From the NCBI RefSeq assembly GCF_964275005.1, contig NC_092697.1, forward strand, positions 11,649,227-11,713,226: a stretch of 64,000 nt of DNA, written 5' to 3'. This DNA comes from Diadema setosum (taxonomy: Eukaryota; Echinodermata; Echinoidea; Diadematoida; Diadematidae). The position numbers and the translations under genes are program-made. Positions 36,271-49,327 of the stretch are shown here, piece by piece; position 1 is the first letter of the stretch; every line of letters starts with the position of its first letter. Under the pieces are notes generated by a model. That model saw nothing but the letters and a program-made list of their open reading frames with translations. It was not told the origin of the DNA and did not search any database.

Positions 36271-39200
36271 GTGAGTACTTGTACCTAGTTTCCACATTGT
36301 ATGCAGGGCTGCACGCTAACCCATTTTTTTCTACTGGTTCAACCTGTCTGTTGGACCAGTAGGTACAGTGTACCTAGTTTTTCAGTTTTTTTCTGGTCCA
36401 TTCCTGAAAAAGGTCCTGGCCCGACAGTGATTTTACTGGTCAGGGACTGATGGACCAGTGCCAGTGTGCAGCGTTGTTGTATGTCTTGTTTGTGTTACTT
36501 TTGTGTTTTGAATCTGCTGATGTGTAGATGATTTTATCATCATTTTTTTCTAGCTGAAATGCAAGTAATTGTGTTTCATGCTGTCGACAAAAAAAAAAAA
36601 AAAAAAAGACAAACAAATTCTCAATGTTTACACTTTGTCCGAGATTATTCTGCTAGTTGTCAGTTGCAGCTTGCAACAACTGAGCAACATGTCACCTGAT
36701 ACAGAAATAGCAGGATTTGGAGGCTGATGTTTCGAAAGCATTGTGCAAGGACAGTGGATTCCCTTATTGATGGTGTCTTGGGAAGCTGTGAGGTTCTTGA
36801 TAATACCAAAGCAAAGGAGATTGTGTTTAAGTGCAGAGGCCATCACATAATTTCCCTTGATATTATAATCACTGCTGTCTATCACCTGTTAAGCCAGAAA
36901 TCTCTAGTGGAACTTCTGATGTCTTCTACCATATAGTTAATATTTAAAATGTTACAAAATATTCATTATGGACACCATATTTACTTATCACCTGTATCAA
37001 CCACACTCGAGCTTCAGTCCACATTTTTAAAAAGGAGTACAGTAGAAGTGGAAATTTTAGTGGTGTTGAAATTTTCACGCATTTCACACAACCAGAAACT
37101 TGCACGAAAATAAAAGCATGCAAATATTTTTGCTCGCCATATGTTCCAGTGGTTGATGTCTTGATTCCGCAGAATTATAAACATGTGAAACTCATCTTAA
37201 GCAGCTGAGCATGAAAAATTTACGAAAATATCCACTTTTACAGTATTTAAATTTTGTAAGTACTTGACAAAAGTTACATCCAAAAATCCCAGAATTATTA
37301 TATTCAGAGTTGATGAAATGTTCAGCTGAATGTCAGATAATATGACCATGAGTAGTGCACCGTAGCTCAGCAGAGCTAGATGAGGAAGTGACTTGACCTT
37401 GGAAGATACTAAATTTTAGGGCTGTCATGTGATTTACCACCTGACTTGCTCATGAATGCTACCATGTGCACTGTACTGCTGCTGCCAAGCAGTGTTACTA
37501 GGATGATCTCCCTTAATAATAGACACAGACTTTTTTTATGGACACAATTCTAGCTGTTACTGGATATTGACTGCAGCCCCCATTTTGAGACTAGTCCTGT
37601 TGACACAATTTTTAAAGAAGAGAGAGAGAGAGAAAAAAAAAAGCACAGGTGATGGGTAAATGTGATATTTCATTTATGGCATGATGTTATGTCATTGAAT
37701 ATCATCGTTATATATGGGCAAGTGTTACACCATCAAAGATGGAGGTGTTTAATTCTGCACGGCATGATAAGATATGGACCTGATGAAAAATGTAGGAAGT
37801 TTTTTTTTTTTTTTTTTTTTCCTACGTGGTACACAGTTTATATGTACCGGGATAATCTGTACCTTATGTCTCCATAGTAACAGGTCATCAAATGTAATCT
37901 CGAGGAACATGTGACAATCAATACCTACATCACAGTTCATACCTAAAACTTCTCACAAAATTTAGGAGTTACTTGTATTTACAAGCAAAATTATGAACTC
38001 ACGAAAATACTGCCACATGTGAGAACAAATCCAAGGAAATGAATTGCGCAGGAGGGAAATTATTAATGTTTCTCTTGAAAAGGGGTCGTACTAATTTGTC
38101 ATTCCTTGGCTTTGGGTCTCTATCCCAAAGTCACCCACTTGAGGATTGTTCATCCATGCCCCAGTTGGCAAAATATTATGCCTGCAGAATATATAGCACA
38201 TACAGTAACCTTAAAATAATGTTGGGCTGGTACTGAGCCAACAGGAACTAAAATAGAAAAGTCAGACTCTTCCAGAATGAATGTACAGTCTCCATACATA
38301 CATGTACATATATGTACATGGAGTATGTAGGTACTGTTTCTTTTGGCTTCTGGGTTACCATCATAACATTTTCTTTCGGAAGTTAGCCTCTTGAGTGTCT
38401 TTGTTTTGATTGCCGTGATTGGTTTCTGACATATCGTGTGTCACAATTCTTCCTTATGATTACATTATGCAGATGATCATTGGTTTGGGAGGAGAACATT
38501 TGAAGTGATCTCCAAAAATGCTTGATATGCCATTTCCACCTTGAAAATTATGACTTCTATGCAGAGCCTAGAAGAGTATTGTGATATTTCTGGAGACAGA
38601 AGTCTTTCTGTGGACAACATTCGTACCAAATGTTGAATATATATGCAACTAGAGTGTTCAAACTGACCTTTAAGTAAAGCTTGTTTTCACACCATGTTAA
38701 TCAAAAAGCTGTTTCATTTGTTAACCAAACAGAAGTTATTTTCATTGCAGGGCACATTAAGGGACAGCATGATCTCGATGAAGATATGACAAAGTGTAGA
38801 GTTATTCTAGTCTGTCACATGATGGAGTCTTTGACTTTTGCTTCCCCTATTAAAATAGATTTCTGTCATTGCCCCCCCCCCCTTCAACTTGGAATATAAG
38901 ACAAAGAAGAAAAAGATGGGTTTCAGACTTTCAGAAGAACTTGTTTATAATCTGTGTCTGAAATTCATTTCTAAAAATGTTTACAGTGAAAAAAAAAATA
39001 TATCACTCTTTGTAATGAGTATCCTTCTTGACAGCATTTAAATGACACTCCACACTACTGCTGTATTGAAAACTCCCAACCTTTTCAGTCAATTAATATT
39101 ATATTTAGATGCAATTCTCAATGCATGCGTGCAAGAGTCATGTACATGTAAAGCTACCCATACTTCAAAATTGAACAAGAGGTCAAGCTTTTTAAATGCT

Positions 39201-39831
39201 ACGCAGTGTATTTAAAGAGACCATTTTATCATACGTGTGTTTTGAACTTTCTTTGCATGATTTATCTTTGTATGGCGTGTATCTTTGTATGACGTTTGTG
39301 TGCATGTTTGTATTTGTGTGTGTGTATATGTATAAGTATTCATGTTGTGCATAATATGTTGTACAAGGTTGTACGTACAGTACCTATCATGTATGTATGC
39401 TGTTTGCATGCTTGTACAGTGTATGTATGTGTGTATGTATTTGTATGGATATATGTACATAGATACTGGTATACAAGACTACTTTTAATTTCCTTGGAAG
39501 GGCTACTGGTATTGCTTCTGTAAGAACTCTATTCGTCACTGAAAAGAGAAACAGTTTGGGGGATTTCCCTTCTTGTACTCTCCACCTGAAACCTACATTG
39601 TGACAATGCTGACGTAATGCCTGCGATGCGCCCCGTTCATGCACCGTTGCCCATTGATCTTTGTCCCCTGTGTTTCCCCATTATATTGTTTGGAAAAGGT
39701 CACCTTGATTTACTGAATACAATGGCCCAGGGTCTGTATTCAACCGCGCTGTATAGTCACAGTTGCAGTTCCCCAACTGACCATGTGGAGATTCCTTGCC
39801 AGTACTTGTTTCAAGTATAACAGCACTGTTG
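36271..39831. other. Intron 3 or intergenic, no exon recognised
   Basis: It contains a repeat at about 36302-36470 with ends gcagggctgcacgc and gtgcagcgttg, an A run near 36590-36607, a T run near 37801-37820 and a degenerate TATG/TGTA tract at about 39290-39460. An open plus frame at 36727-36936 has no splice support. Confidence 0.5.
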
Positions 39832-40002
39832 GCAGAGGCTGAGCGAGAGGGGGGCACACACAGCACATGCCCCCCCTTTATTTTTCATTAAAAACAAAAG
39901 AAATAAAAAAAATGAAATGAAACCTGGAAGTGGCACCAGAAATATTAGTTGCGCCCTCCCCCCCCCCCCCCCCCTTTACAGAATTCCTGGATCCGCCCCT
40001 GG
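39832..40002 (-). mobile_element. Short interspersed repeat, family D, copy 2
   Basis: Inverted relative to 7132-7277. It ends ccaggaattctgtaaag on the minus strand, read inward from gggcggatcc. A C run and a G run lie inside the two ends. Non-coding. Confidence 0.6.
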
Positions 40003-40161
40003 TTGGTACATGTATATAGGGAGGTGGGACCTCCCTGTATTGTACTATGATTTTCATGCTGTACAACAAGTTTGAAGATAGGATTAATACAGCATGTTTG
40101 AGTTCCATCGTGCAGTTGAATGGATTTTGAATGGATTTTGAATGGATGTTGAATGTATGAA

Positions 40162-40193
<32 letters not shown>

Positions 40194-40491
40194 AGAAAGA
40201 GTGAAGTCAGAGAACTGGAGAAAGACATGTAGAAAGAAAAAAAAAATCATACCTGAAGCAAAGAAGGAAAAAAGGTGGAAAAAAAGGGATGAAAAGAAAA
40301 AGGAGGAGGAAGAAGAGGACAGGAAACCAATATGAAGAAATAAAAGAAAAAGGAAACAGGAAAAGAGAAGGAGAAGGAAAAAATTAATAAGGAAAAGTTC
40401 AATGTTAGTATTGGGACTTGTTTCTGTAGCTACAGTTGTACATGTGAGGGGGTTAACAGGATAGAGACATTCAGGATTTCTTTTAAAGGGA

Positions 40492-41053
40492 ACATAAACC
40501 CAAAGAGCAATGTGGATTGAGTGAAAGCAGCAACATTAGTAGAACACATCAGTAAAGGTTTGAAGAAAATCGGACAATCGATGAAAAAGTTATGAATTTT
40601 TACAGTTTTTGGTGTTGGAACAGCTTGATGAGGAGACTGCTAGAGGTTATGACGTATGAGTGGACAACAATATAAAGAAAATAGAAAGAAAATTCCACAA
40701 AAATTCATTTTTCATTAAAATTACAAATTCCATCAACTTGATACTGACATATGTTAAGGGTAGCAATTATCCCCATTGCTTTTTGAAAGCGGTTTAATAG
40801 TCAAGTGCTCTTTCATAATGTTAGGAAAGTGAATTTTTGTTGAATTTTCTGTATATTTTCTTTGTATTGTTGTCCACTCATATGTCATAACCTCTAGTAG
40901 TCTCGTCATCCAGCTGTTCCAACACCAAAATGATAAAAATTCATAACTTTTGCATCGATTGTCCGAGTTTCCTCAAACTTTCACTGGTGTGTTCTACTGA
41001 TGTTGCTGCTTTCACTCAATTCACACTGCTGTTTGGGTTTACGTTCCCTTTAA
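40492..41053. mobile_element. Foldback element family B, copy 1 (about 200-bp inverted ends)
   Basis: Both ends start tttaaagggaacrtaaaccc (the right end inverted), and the similarity continues inward for roughly 200 bases at about 90%, through 'ttgagtgaaagcagcaaca' and 'gaacagctkgatga'. The middle is A/T-rich. It has no coding capacity. Diverged copies are at 48241-48756 and 56388-56963. Confidence 0.9.
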
Positions 41054-44000
41054 GGATTGTCTGGGTCCTACTGTCTGAAAGTCTTGGGAATGACTGATGA
41101 AGTATGTTAATTCAAACCACATATTAACACATACCAGAGAGAAGGTGTCAGTAAGGAAGACGGAGAGTGAGAGAGAGTGTGCGGTATTATAGGGAATTCC
41201 CTATCATATTACATTGGTAGTATTTATCAGTAAGTTGATAAGCACTGCGATATGGGAAGACCATTCAACATGCCATTGAAACTGATACATGGTTGAGTGG
41301 ATAAGTTCTGTATGATCTTAGAGACCCTCAGAATGCATGGGTATAATAAATGTACATTGTATCGATATTTGTACATTGTATTTTAATATACCGGTAAAGT
41401 ATACATACATTAAATTCTTTTCGTAAACATTGGTCAGTGATTGGTCATACACAATCACATCTGACTAATGCAGCGAGGGTCGAAATTGTTGTGTTGCCAG
41501 CAGTAACATTATGTCATGTATGTACGATTCAAGAATTTGAAAGATGTGCATCTAGATATAGACCATGTACGTAACGTTTATTGCCCTGTCTATCATTGTA
41601 CATAGCATAATGCCCAGTTATATATTTTCCCTGTCGTGACAAAATATACTCCCTCTGCACTTCACGCTCTAGGAAAATATAATCTCTAAGGGCAAATACA
41701 CGTATAACTCCCAATATAGATGTCAAGTACTACATAATCTGTATAATTCTTTGATATTTTTCTTTCTGAATAAACTGTTTGTGAATGACCTGGAAAACAT
41801 GAGTTCTTTATCTTCCTTCATCATTTTTTTTTTTTTTTTTTTTTTTTTTGCAATTAGTTGCCAAGGTGCTTGTAGTATACAAATTCAGTGCATGATAGGA
41901 AAGCCGTGCCATTTTTCCCCCTTTATTTTGCTTGCAAAAGTGACTGGAAGATTTCAAACAATTTGAATCATAAATTCTAAAATCAAATGTAATGTTACTG
42001 ACAATCCATAAAGTGTTCCCACCACAACAGAAATAACAAGAATGATAATAATTATAGTAATCATAATGATACCAGTGGTCATAATGAGTATTATTACTCT
42101 ATTGATAATAATGATAATGATATAAATTATCATTTATTATAATTATCAACTCTTATCATTATAGCAGTCATATAAAATATAGTTCTCTATTTTGTTTGAT
42201 ATTCATATAATACATCATACATACATACATACATGTATACATGCATATTGTTGTACAGTGGATTATAGTAGTTTTGCATGGGCAGTCAGAGATTTTTGAG
42301 CTCCTTAAATCAAGACTGTGGATCTTTTTGATATAAGGCTATTTTATCAATGATGGGGCCCCATGCTGTGGCTTTACTGCAGTCCCCCCTAATCCTTGAG
42401 CAGGGATAGTGTCATAGTCTGATTAATGTGAATAATGTTGCGCATGAGCATGCATGCCATGCACTGCATGTTATAGAGGTACTTTTTCCCATCTTGGGGG
42501 GGGGGGGGGGGAGGAAGAAAGAGATAGTCAACGAATTACAGGGACTGTTTGCTACAGGTGTACTGCAGAATGTACAGTACATTCTTTATGATAGTGTACA
42601 ATAATGTATTTAAACATTGTTAATAATATATGTCACCTAATTTGAATCTAAAATTGCTTCATTGGAAGCACATTCTTGCACTTTCGTTCAGAAGTGATAC
42701 TAATCTTACTAGGAGAAGTATCAGTAGTAGTAGAAGTAGTGGGAGTATTACATATGATGGAAATTACTTTGTATTACCTGTATGATGTTTCTATATTTGC
42801 TAAAACATTTTCTTCTATGCTGTAGATGACAAGTTTGCTTGTGGTGAGAAAGTTTACATTGCTATTGCAGGAAATATTTCTTTCTGAAAAAAAAAACAAA
42901 CAAACCAAAAACATACTAGTAGTCACCTTCAGAGGGCAATATTTGTATTCTTTCTTTTTATTTGTTAATACTTGGCATTATGGAAGCTGACAATGAATGA
43001 GTGTTGATAAAGGGTTACAATCTGTGAGACAAGAAAATTCAGATAACAAACTAACATGAATGAAAGTGTATAACATAATTGATGAATTTGTTTGAAAATT
43101 GAGACAATAGGAATCTATTTAATACTTAATGTGATGAATAAATTCTATGAAGATGAAATATTTGGCTGAAATTCTGATTAAGCTGAATGGTAAGAAGGGA
43201 AAAGAAATTAGATTTGAACTGGAACAAATATGACAAGCCATGTAGTAGTCTTAAGGTTTTTTTTTTTCAGTAATTGATATTCAACAAGCACAAAGTGTGA
43301 TACTGTTTTTTTTTTTCTAAATCTTAGAACAACATTTTGCATACAACTGTAGAACATCATGCTGGACTAGGCACCATTTCAAATTCAAGTAAATCAAATA
43401 ATGTTATTTATTCTGTGAAATGACATTGTGATCTCCCAGTCTTGGAAGTTAGGAAAGTGAGGAAGTAACACTTTGTAGACATTGTAGATTTAAGATAAAG
43501 TTTCGTTTTTTTGATCTCTTCCACTTCACTTTGATCATTTAGATATGGAGTGATAGCCATGTCTTTCATGTTTACTCTCGTATAAGATGTGTAGTTATGC
43601 ATATATCTACGTATATATATGTCAACTGATAGCATGATTCCACACGTCATATTACCATGGGATACAGTAGGCCTTGACGCTGTGTAAATTTGATCCGACG
43701 CAATAATAAAATCAATCACAGTGATAATGGGGGGGGGGGGGGCTAAGGAGAGAGGGAGGGAAGAGGTTTGGGGTGGAATTTTTGTGACAGTGGGAAGGGA
43801 AAGGGGGGGGGGGGGGCTTTGTAAGGTGTCATACTCGGTGCAATGTAATTAACAGGCTGACAACTGCAGTGGGGAAGCAACAAATTAGAGGTAATATTAG
43901 TCAGCTAGTGCGGGTCGCGGCAGATCTGTCGGTGGGCAGCCTGCCTTCCACGCTCTCATGTCGTTGCACACTGCACTGCAAGTAGACGCTGGGATATTCG

Positions 44001-45807
44001 ATATCTCCTCCCCATCATTACACAATGATGTGTGAAAGTGATCCCCTCAGTGCGGGGGAAAAGGACTAATCCCCTTCTTGCATGTTTTCAGATGGGTTTC
44101 CTTGCTTCATTTCTAATCACTTTCAACTCCCTTTCTCCCCCCCCCCCCCCAAAAAAAAAAGAAAGAAAGAAAGAAAGAAAGAATTATCAAATACTACCTC
44201 AACTTCATTACAGCTTTCATTTAAATCTTCAAGTTTTGATATTTCTCTCATTTTCTCATTGACTGTATAATTTCTTTACAAGTCACGTTCAGTACAAGTT
44301 TTCCTGTCATAAAAACAAGAAAGACTGCTGTGTAAATAGTCACAACTTGTAGTAACTGAGAAACGGATGTCGACAACCACACTAAGCCATCGTTGGCAGT
44401 CGCATGTCATGCAATATGTAGCTCTAGCCTAGAGTGGATGTATCCCATACAGATGTATCGTTCTGTTACGATCTTGGAAAGGGAAGGTATGAAAGAAAAA
44501 CAACAAAAACAGGACAACCTTCAAACTTGTTGCATGTGGCAAATTCTGGCAAGATCCTAAGATTTCTTGAAGTCAAGCCTCATGATGGATAAATGGAACA
44601 GTAATGTTCATCACCTTGAGAAACCTACCTCTCAATGCAAACATTGGGGCCCTGTCATTGTCTCAAATAACTTTAGGCAAAGTACGTCACAATGAAAATG
44701 AGGTTGCAAAATTTGTGCTCTGTACGACATTTCCCTGTGAAAGTAGAAAAGAAAGTAAAAGAACCTGCCAGTAGTATCTTACATCCAGCCTCTGCAACAT
44801 GAAGCATTGTATTTAGAACTAGAATTTATAGTCTCAGGTTTGTACTAGTTTGATGCCAAAAGTTAGCGTTGCTGGTAATGTTATTGTCTCGTAATATTTG
44901 AATTTAATGGGTTATTTTTTACATGTCTGCCTTTACAGATTTAGTATTTACTTTTTGTTCCTGTTTGAACCCATCAACCATCACGAGTTTGCATTCAAAA
45001 TTTTTAGTCTCTTCCAAACCCAGTTTGATGACATTGAATGATATGAATTTGGTACATTTGCTTCACAATTTTTCATTTGCCTTTGTACTCTGAGCACTCT
45101 CAATTTTCTGCTCTTAAAGCTTATATTCACCCCATTTACTTCATAAATCTGTCAGTTTTCCTTTTGATGTTTCTCCATGATTATTTGCAGAAAGAGAAGG
45201 ATGTGTTTATATCATCTCAACTTTTTCTTTCATTAACTGAAAAGGAAAGTACCAATTTGATCTGTCTTGTGCGACTTGTGTATGAAGAAAACTGTTGTGT
45301 ACATTGAATAGAAGCAGGAAGAGAATTACGATTTGAAGGAAGCCTAAACAGGAACCTTTTGATTTATGAATTAGATGACAGCAGGCATTCAATCTTCAAA
45401 ATCCATCATTACAACTCTGATAGGAATCCTGCTAGATCAGTATAAAATTATCCACAAAGGAATATAAATATGATTTGTTTGTTATTCTGTTATTTATAAA
45501 GTCATGTCATTTTTCTTTTTGTTAATGGTGTAATCTTATTAGATGAGTGAACTAATGTTGACTTTCAATATTGAATTTTTGAATACTTGAAAACTGCACA
45601 AGTTCAGAATTTTTGCAGATCAATTGACTTCACTCCAAAATAAAAATTTATGATATGAACATTGATCAGCTGGAATTAGCAGGTCTTTGATTTAATCTTA
45701 AATATAAGGTCATTACTAAAAAACTTCACAATTTTCATGTGCTGTTATATTCCTAAAAGTGAATTAGAATTATGACATTATCTATGAAATGAAATATCCT
45801 TGTACAG
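41054..45807. other. No gene recognised
   Basis: AT-rich sequence with T, G and A homopolymers (near 41826-41849, 42497-42511, 43729-43741, 43804-43817), a short (CATA)n near 42218-42236 and a (GAAA)n near 44160-44182. None of the open frames shows a domain or good splice signals. Confidence 0.5.
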
Positions 45808-46601
45808 GCGCGACGCTACGGTGCAATCAACTCGTCAAAAGCTTATGACCTCGAAGCCTCAGTTGCAAAAAGTAGACAGCTTGTGTACGCAAAACCGCTG
45901 GGGAAGTGTTGCAGGACAATCGCAATATCTCACGTCAGAAGCCATCAAATGATTAAATCTATGCAGCAAATTGAAGAAACTATTCTCTAACTTGTAATGT
46001 TAGTTATTTGGGGTTTTATTGAGGATAAACGTGTGAAAATAATGTCGAAACTTAGCTTCCAAAACAGAAAATTTGGTCTCAAAACAAGTGTTATTTTCTC
46101 ACATTTTCCTTCATTGCACAAAAATGAAACTTCGGTATATGACTTATAATATGGTAGTATATCCATACTGCGTTCCAAATATCTTTTCTGTATCATTTGG
46201 CGCACAGCTATGTCTGGAAAAAATCAAGATCACTGTCACTTGTGACCCACGTAAAATCCATAGCGTAAGCAATACGCAGTCCGATGTATTGGTTTTTGTG
46301 CTGCATGAAACAGTTGAAGCATATAGCAGGGTTCCTCTCTTGCCTACTCACCACCCTGCTGACCGAAAATTGACCCCTGTCGCATTGCGCCGAACCTGAC
46401 ACCGCTGATTGGCTAAGCGTGCACTCACCAGTAGAAAACGCATGCGCAGGAGGATGATCTACTTGTGCATGTCCAGTATTTTTTTTTTCGGTTGTCTGTT
46501 TGCTCTTATTTTCACCTAACTACTAATTGCACAAACACGAGACTTTGCAGGTAGTGAGTCTGGTGTATACAGACTAGTAATATGTTAATCAAATGAGTAT
46601 C

Positions 46602-46818
46602 TGAATATAAGAACGACCCAAGTCCATGGAAGACCATTTTGAGTAAACTTAAAAAAACTTCATATCTTTTTTATTTGTCCAATAATATTCTATTTAACTG
46701 TGATGGGAAGGCAACATTGTATATACAAATTAGAACATATATTATTATGACAATTAACATTTACATTAATTGTGGAGAGGCCATTTTGTGTGATGGACTT
46801 GGGTCGTTCTTTGATTCA
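46602..46818. mobile_element. MITE family J, copy 1
   Basis: Inverted ends share tgaat, then gaacgacccaagtccat, with the right end as its complement. The interior of about 160 bases is A/T-rich and non-coding. Copy 2 begins 57 bases further on. Confidence 0.75.
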
Positions 46819-46874
46819 TATACATGATATTCTGCTATAGAGATGAGAGAAGGACGAGAGAGGGCGCTATAATA

Positions 46875-47061
46875 TGAATGTAAGAATGACCCAAGTCCTT
46901 CATTCTTACATTCATATAAGATTTAACTCATTTATTTCAGGCACTTCTGGGGGTAATTAGGATTTATCATTTATACACAAGATGAGTCCATGCATAAGCT
47001 ACAATTTCCCATGTCAAACTAAATTTGGCCAAAAATTGGACTTGGGTCATTCTTATATTCA
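46875..47061. mobile_element. MITE family J, copy 2, with a perfect 17-bp hairpin at its left end
   Basis: The ends are tgaatgtaagaatgacccaa and the complement of tgaatataagaatgacccaa. Overlapping the left end, 46873-46889 pairs exactly with 46900-46916 around a 10-base loop holding cccaagtcct. Non-coding. Confidence 0.75.
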
Positions 47062-47395
47062 GGTCTTCAAATGCATATTCATGCAGGCGCAGACTTGTGT
47101 CGGGAAAAAATCGTAGCCCTTTCCCACGGTCGACTCAAACAGAAAAATACACATATCTCGAAAGATACATCAGCATTTTTGCCCAAAAATCATATGAAGG
47201 ATGATATAGATATCCGTATTAGATATATGTGTGAAGTTTCAAGGGATTTGGTGGTAAAATAAGGGAGATACGAGGAGGTGAACTTTCGAGGTTTTTTGTC
47301 CTTCCCTCCGCACAGCCCTTCAATGACTGTTAAGAATTCAAAAGCTTTTGCCTCCTATCAGTGAGTTAATTGCACCGTAGGACTGGGGCTGTGTA

Positions 47396-48240
47396 GTTCT
47401 TTTGTGCAGACACAACTGTGAAAGCTGTTTGAGTCATTTTGCATCCTATTCTTGCTTTTAAAGCGGCTTTTGTTCAAGTCTTCATTTTTAAAACGAATTT
47501 CAGTTTCATGTTAAATCTTTGATAAATCACAATGTTATTCCAACAGTGAGGGAATATTCGTATAGGATTTAGTTTGTATTCCCTGCAGAGTATGCAGGCT
47601 TGCTCCATATTCGGAATTTCTTTTCCAAGTAATGAAGAAGACCATCCCTGTTTCATAGGAATGCCCTCATGAATTACCGTTTTGAAATGACATCAACTCT
47701 TTATGAAAACTGGGCTATGTATTATATCAGGGGCATGTTTGAAGAGGGTTTGAGGTTTGAGGGTGAGGGTTTGTGGAGTAGTTGAAGTATATTGCTATTC
47801 TCGAGATTTTTTCCCCCTACAGAAAGGAAAGGGATGATGGGGAAAGGAGGATATTGATGGATCGATAACCAGTGTAAAGTGGGTGATAACATGTCTATTT
47901 TAAAAGATTTAATGACAGAGGTAGTATGACCTATGATGCATGCTGTAACCATGTGAGCTATGTGAATTATATATCTAGAACTCTTTTCCTGGTAATTGGA
48001 GCAAGAAAAAAAAAATGATCAAAGTCAAGTTTAGACAGAGAGGATGAAGGTGCTCTTACAGGTCGTGACCAGTACAAGGAAATATATTTTAGCCACCCCT
48101 CATCCATGTTTCTCTTTCCTTCTTTCCTTTTCTCACTTTCTGGTTGTCTGTATGATTGCAAATCTGTTTTGTTCCTCCCTCTCTTTATTGTCACACACAC
48201 AAACTGTCTCTCTTTCTTTGGGTTTGTCTGTCTGTCTGTT
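47396..48240. other. No gene recognised
   Basis: AT-rich sequence with a pyrimidine-rich patch near 48080-48240. No exon or repeat family was identified. Confidence 0.5.
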
Positions 48241-48756
48241 TTTAAAGGACAAGGTCACCTTGATACACACGTGGATTGAGAGAATGCCGAAATATTAGTA
48301 GAACCCAGCAGTGAAAGTTTTAGGAAAATCGGACAATTCTGTTCAAAAAGATGTGAACTTTCAAAGTTTCATTGCCGCCATCACTGGATGAGAAGACTGC
48401 AACAGCTTGTGATATCACATGTGTGGAACAGAAGGCAGGGGGAATAATATTACTCTTTTGTCAGTACCAGGTCAAGGTCAAGGTCAGGTCAAGGGAATGT
48501 GTACTTTTTTTTTTTTCAAAAAATGAGACTTTATGGAATTCTCCTTATAAATGTTTTCTTTATATCATTCTGCTCATGCGACATTGAAATCTGTAGTAGT
48601 CTTGTCATTCCGCATCGAGTGCATAGAAACTTTAAAAATTCATAACATTTGAACGGATTGTTCAATTTCCTCAAGCTTTCACTGACTTGTTCTGCTGATA
48701 TTGCTGCATTCACTCAATCCACATGGCGTTTACTTAAAGGTGAACTTGTCCTTTAA
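48241..48756. mobile_element. Foldback element family B, copy 2
   Basis: It starts tttaaaggacaaggtcacct and ends gtgaacttgtcctttaa. The inverted ends share the family phrases (attgagWgaatgc, gaaaatcggacaatYc, gatgagaagactgc), with a more diverged middle. Non-coding. Confidence 0.8.
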
Positions 48757-49327
48757 TGTATTTCCCCACATCTGCTCTCATCCACTTTTTTTTCCCTTTC
48801 TCTTTTTTAGTGTCTCCATAAACTTTGTGTATTATCCAAAGATAACAGGTAATTCTTGTTCCTTGTGGGATCACTGTCTATTGACTTTTAACGGGAACAG
48901 GGAAGTTCCGGCAAGCCAGTTTTATGGAGCAAAAGTCGGGCGCTAGCACGCTCAAGCGGTATGGGGTCTTAGGAATAGGTCGAATGATATGTGAAATGCC
49001 TATCAAGTGTATGAAGTGTGAGTTTCTAAAGTTCAGGATTGAAGGAGAGCTACATATATGTTGATTAAATTAGTTTTGCTCACAAATATAAGTGCCCTTC
49101 TATCTGTAGGAAATTATGAATAGTAGTATTGGGAATAACACAGTGCTCATAATACTGATAAAAGATTTCACTTCCGTCCAGTTTGTAGATTTTGAAGAGT
49201 TGCTCTAAAACTCCCACAAACATTCCATCCTTTTCCCTCTGCTATTTAACTGATGGTGAGACGCTATGGATAAGAAGTTATATGTTAAAACTAGCCTGAG
49301 ATTTGAACACACATTACCTTCTTCTTA
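48757..49327. other. No gene recognised
   Basis: AT-rich sequence between elements. No exon, RNA gene or repeat was recognised. Confidence 0.5.

Larger units (their letters stand above)
45808..47395. mobile_element. Possible DNA element with ctacggtgcaat ends
   Basis: ctacggtgcaatcaactc at about 45816-45833 reappears inverted as gagttaattgcaccgtag near 47364-47381 (one mismatch), and aaaagctt follows inward at both ends. The interior holds two small MITEs (46602-46818 and 46875-47061). The exact termini are unclear. The left end overlaps a frame that is phase-compatible with the FYB-like gene. Confidence 0.35.

Noticed and set aside
36727..36936. 69-codon plus-strand ORF in the FYB-like intron
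   Set aside because: No splice signals, domain or compositional shift. An equally long minus frame overlaps it.
40195..40344. Lysine/glutamate-rich frame resembling the basic segment of FYB
   Set aside because: It lies in a purine-rich low-complexity tract after a (GT)n array, without a good acceptor or donor. Composition alone explains it.
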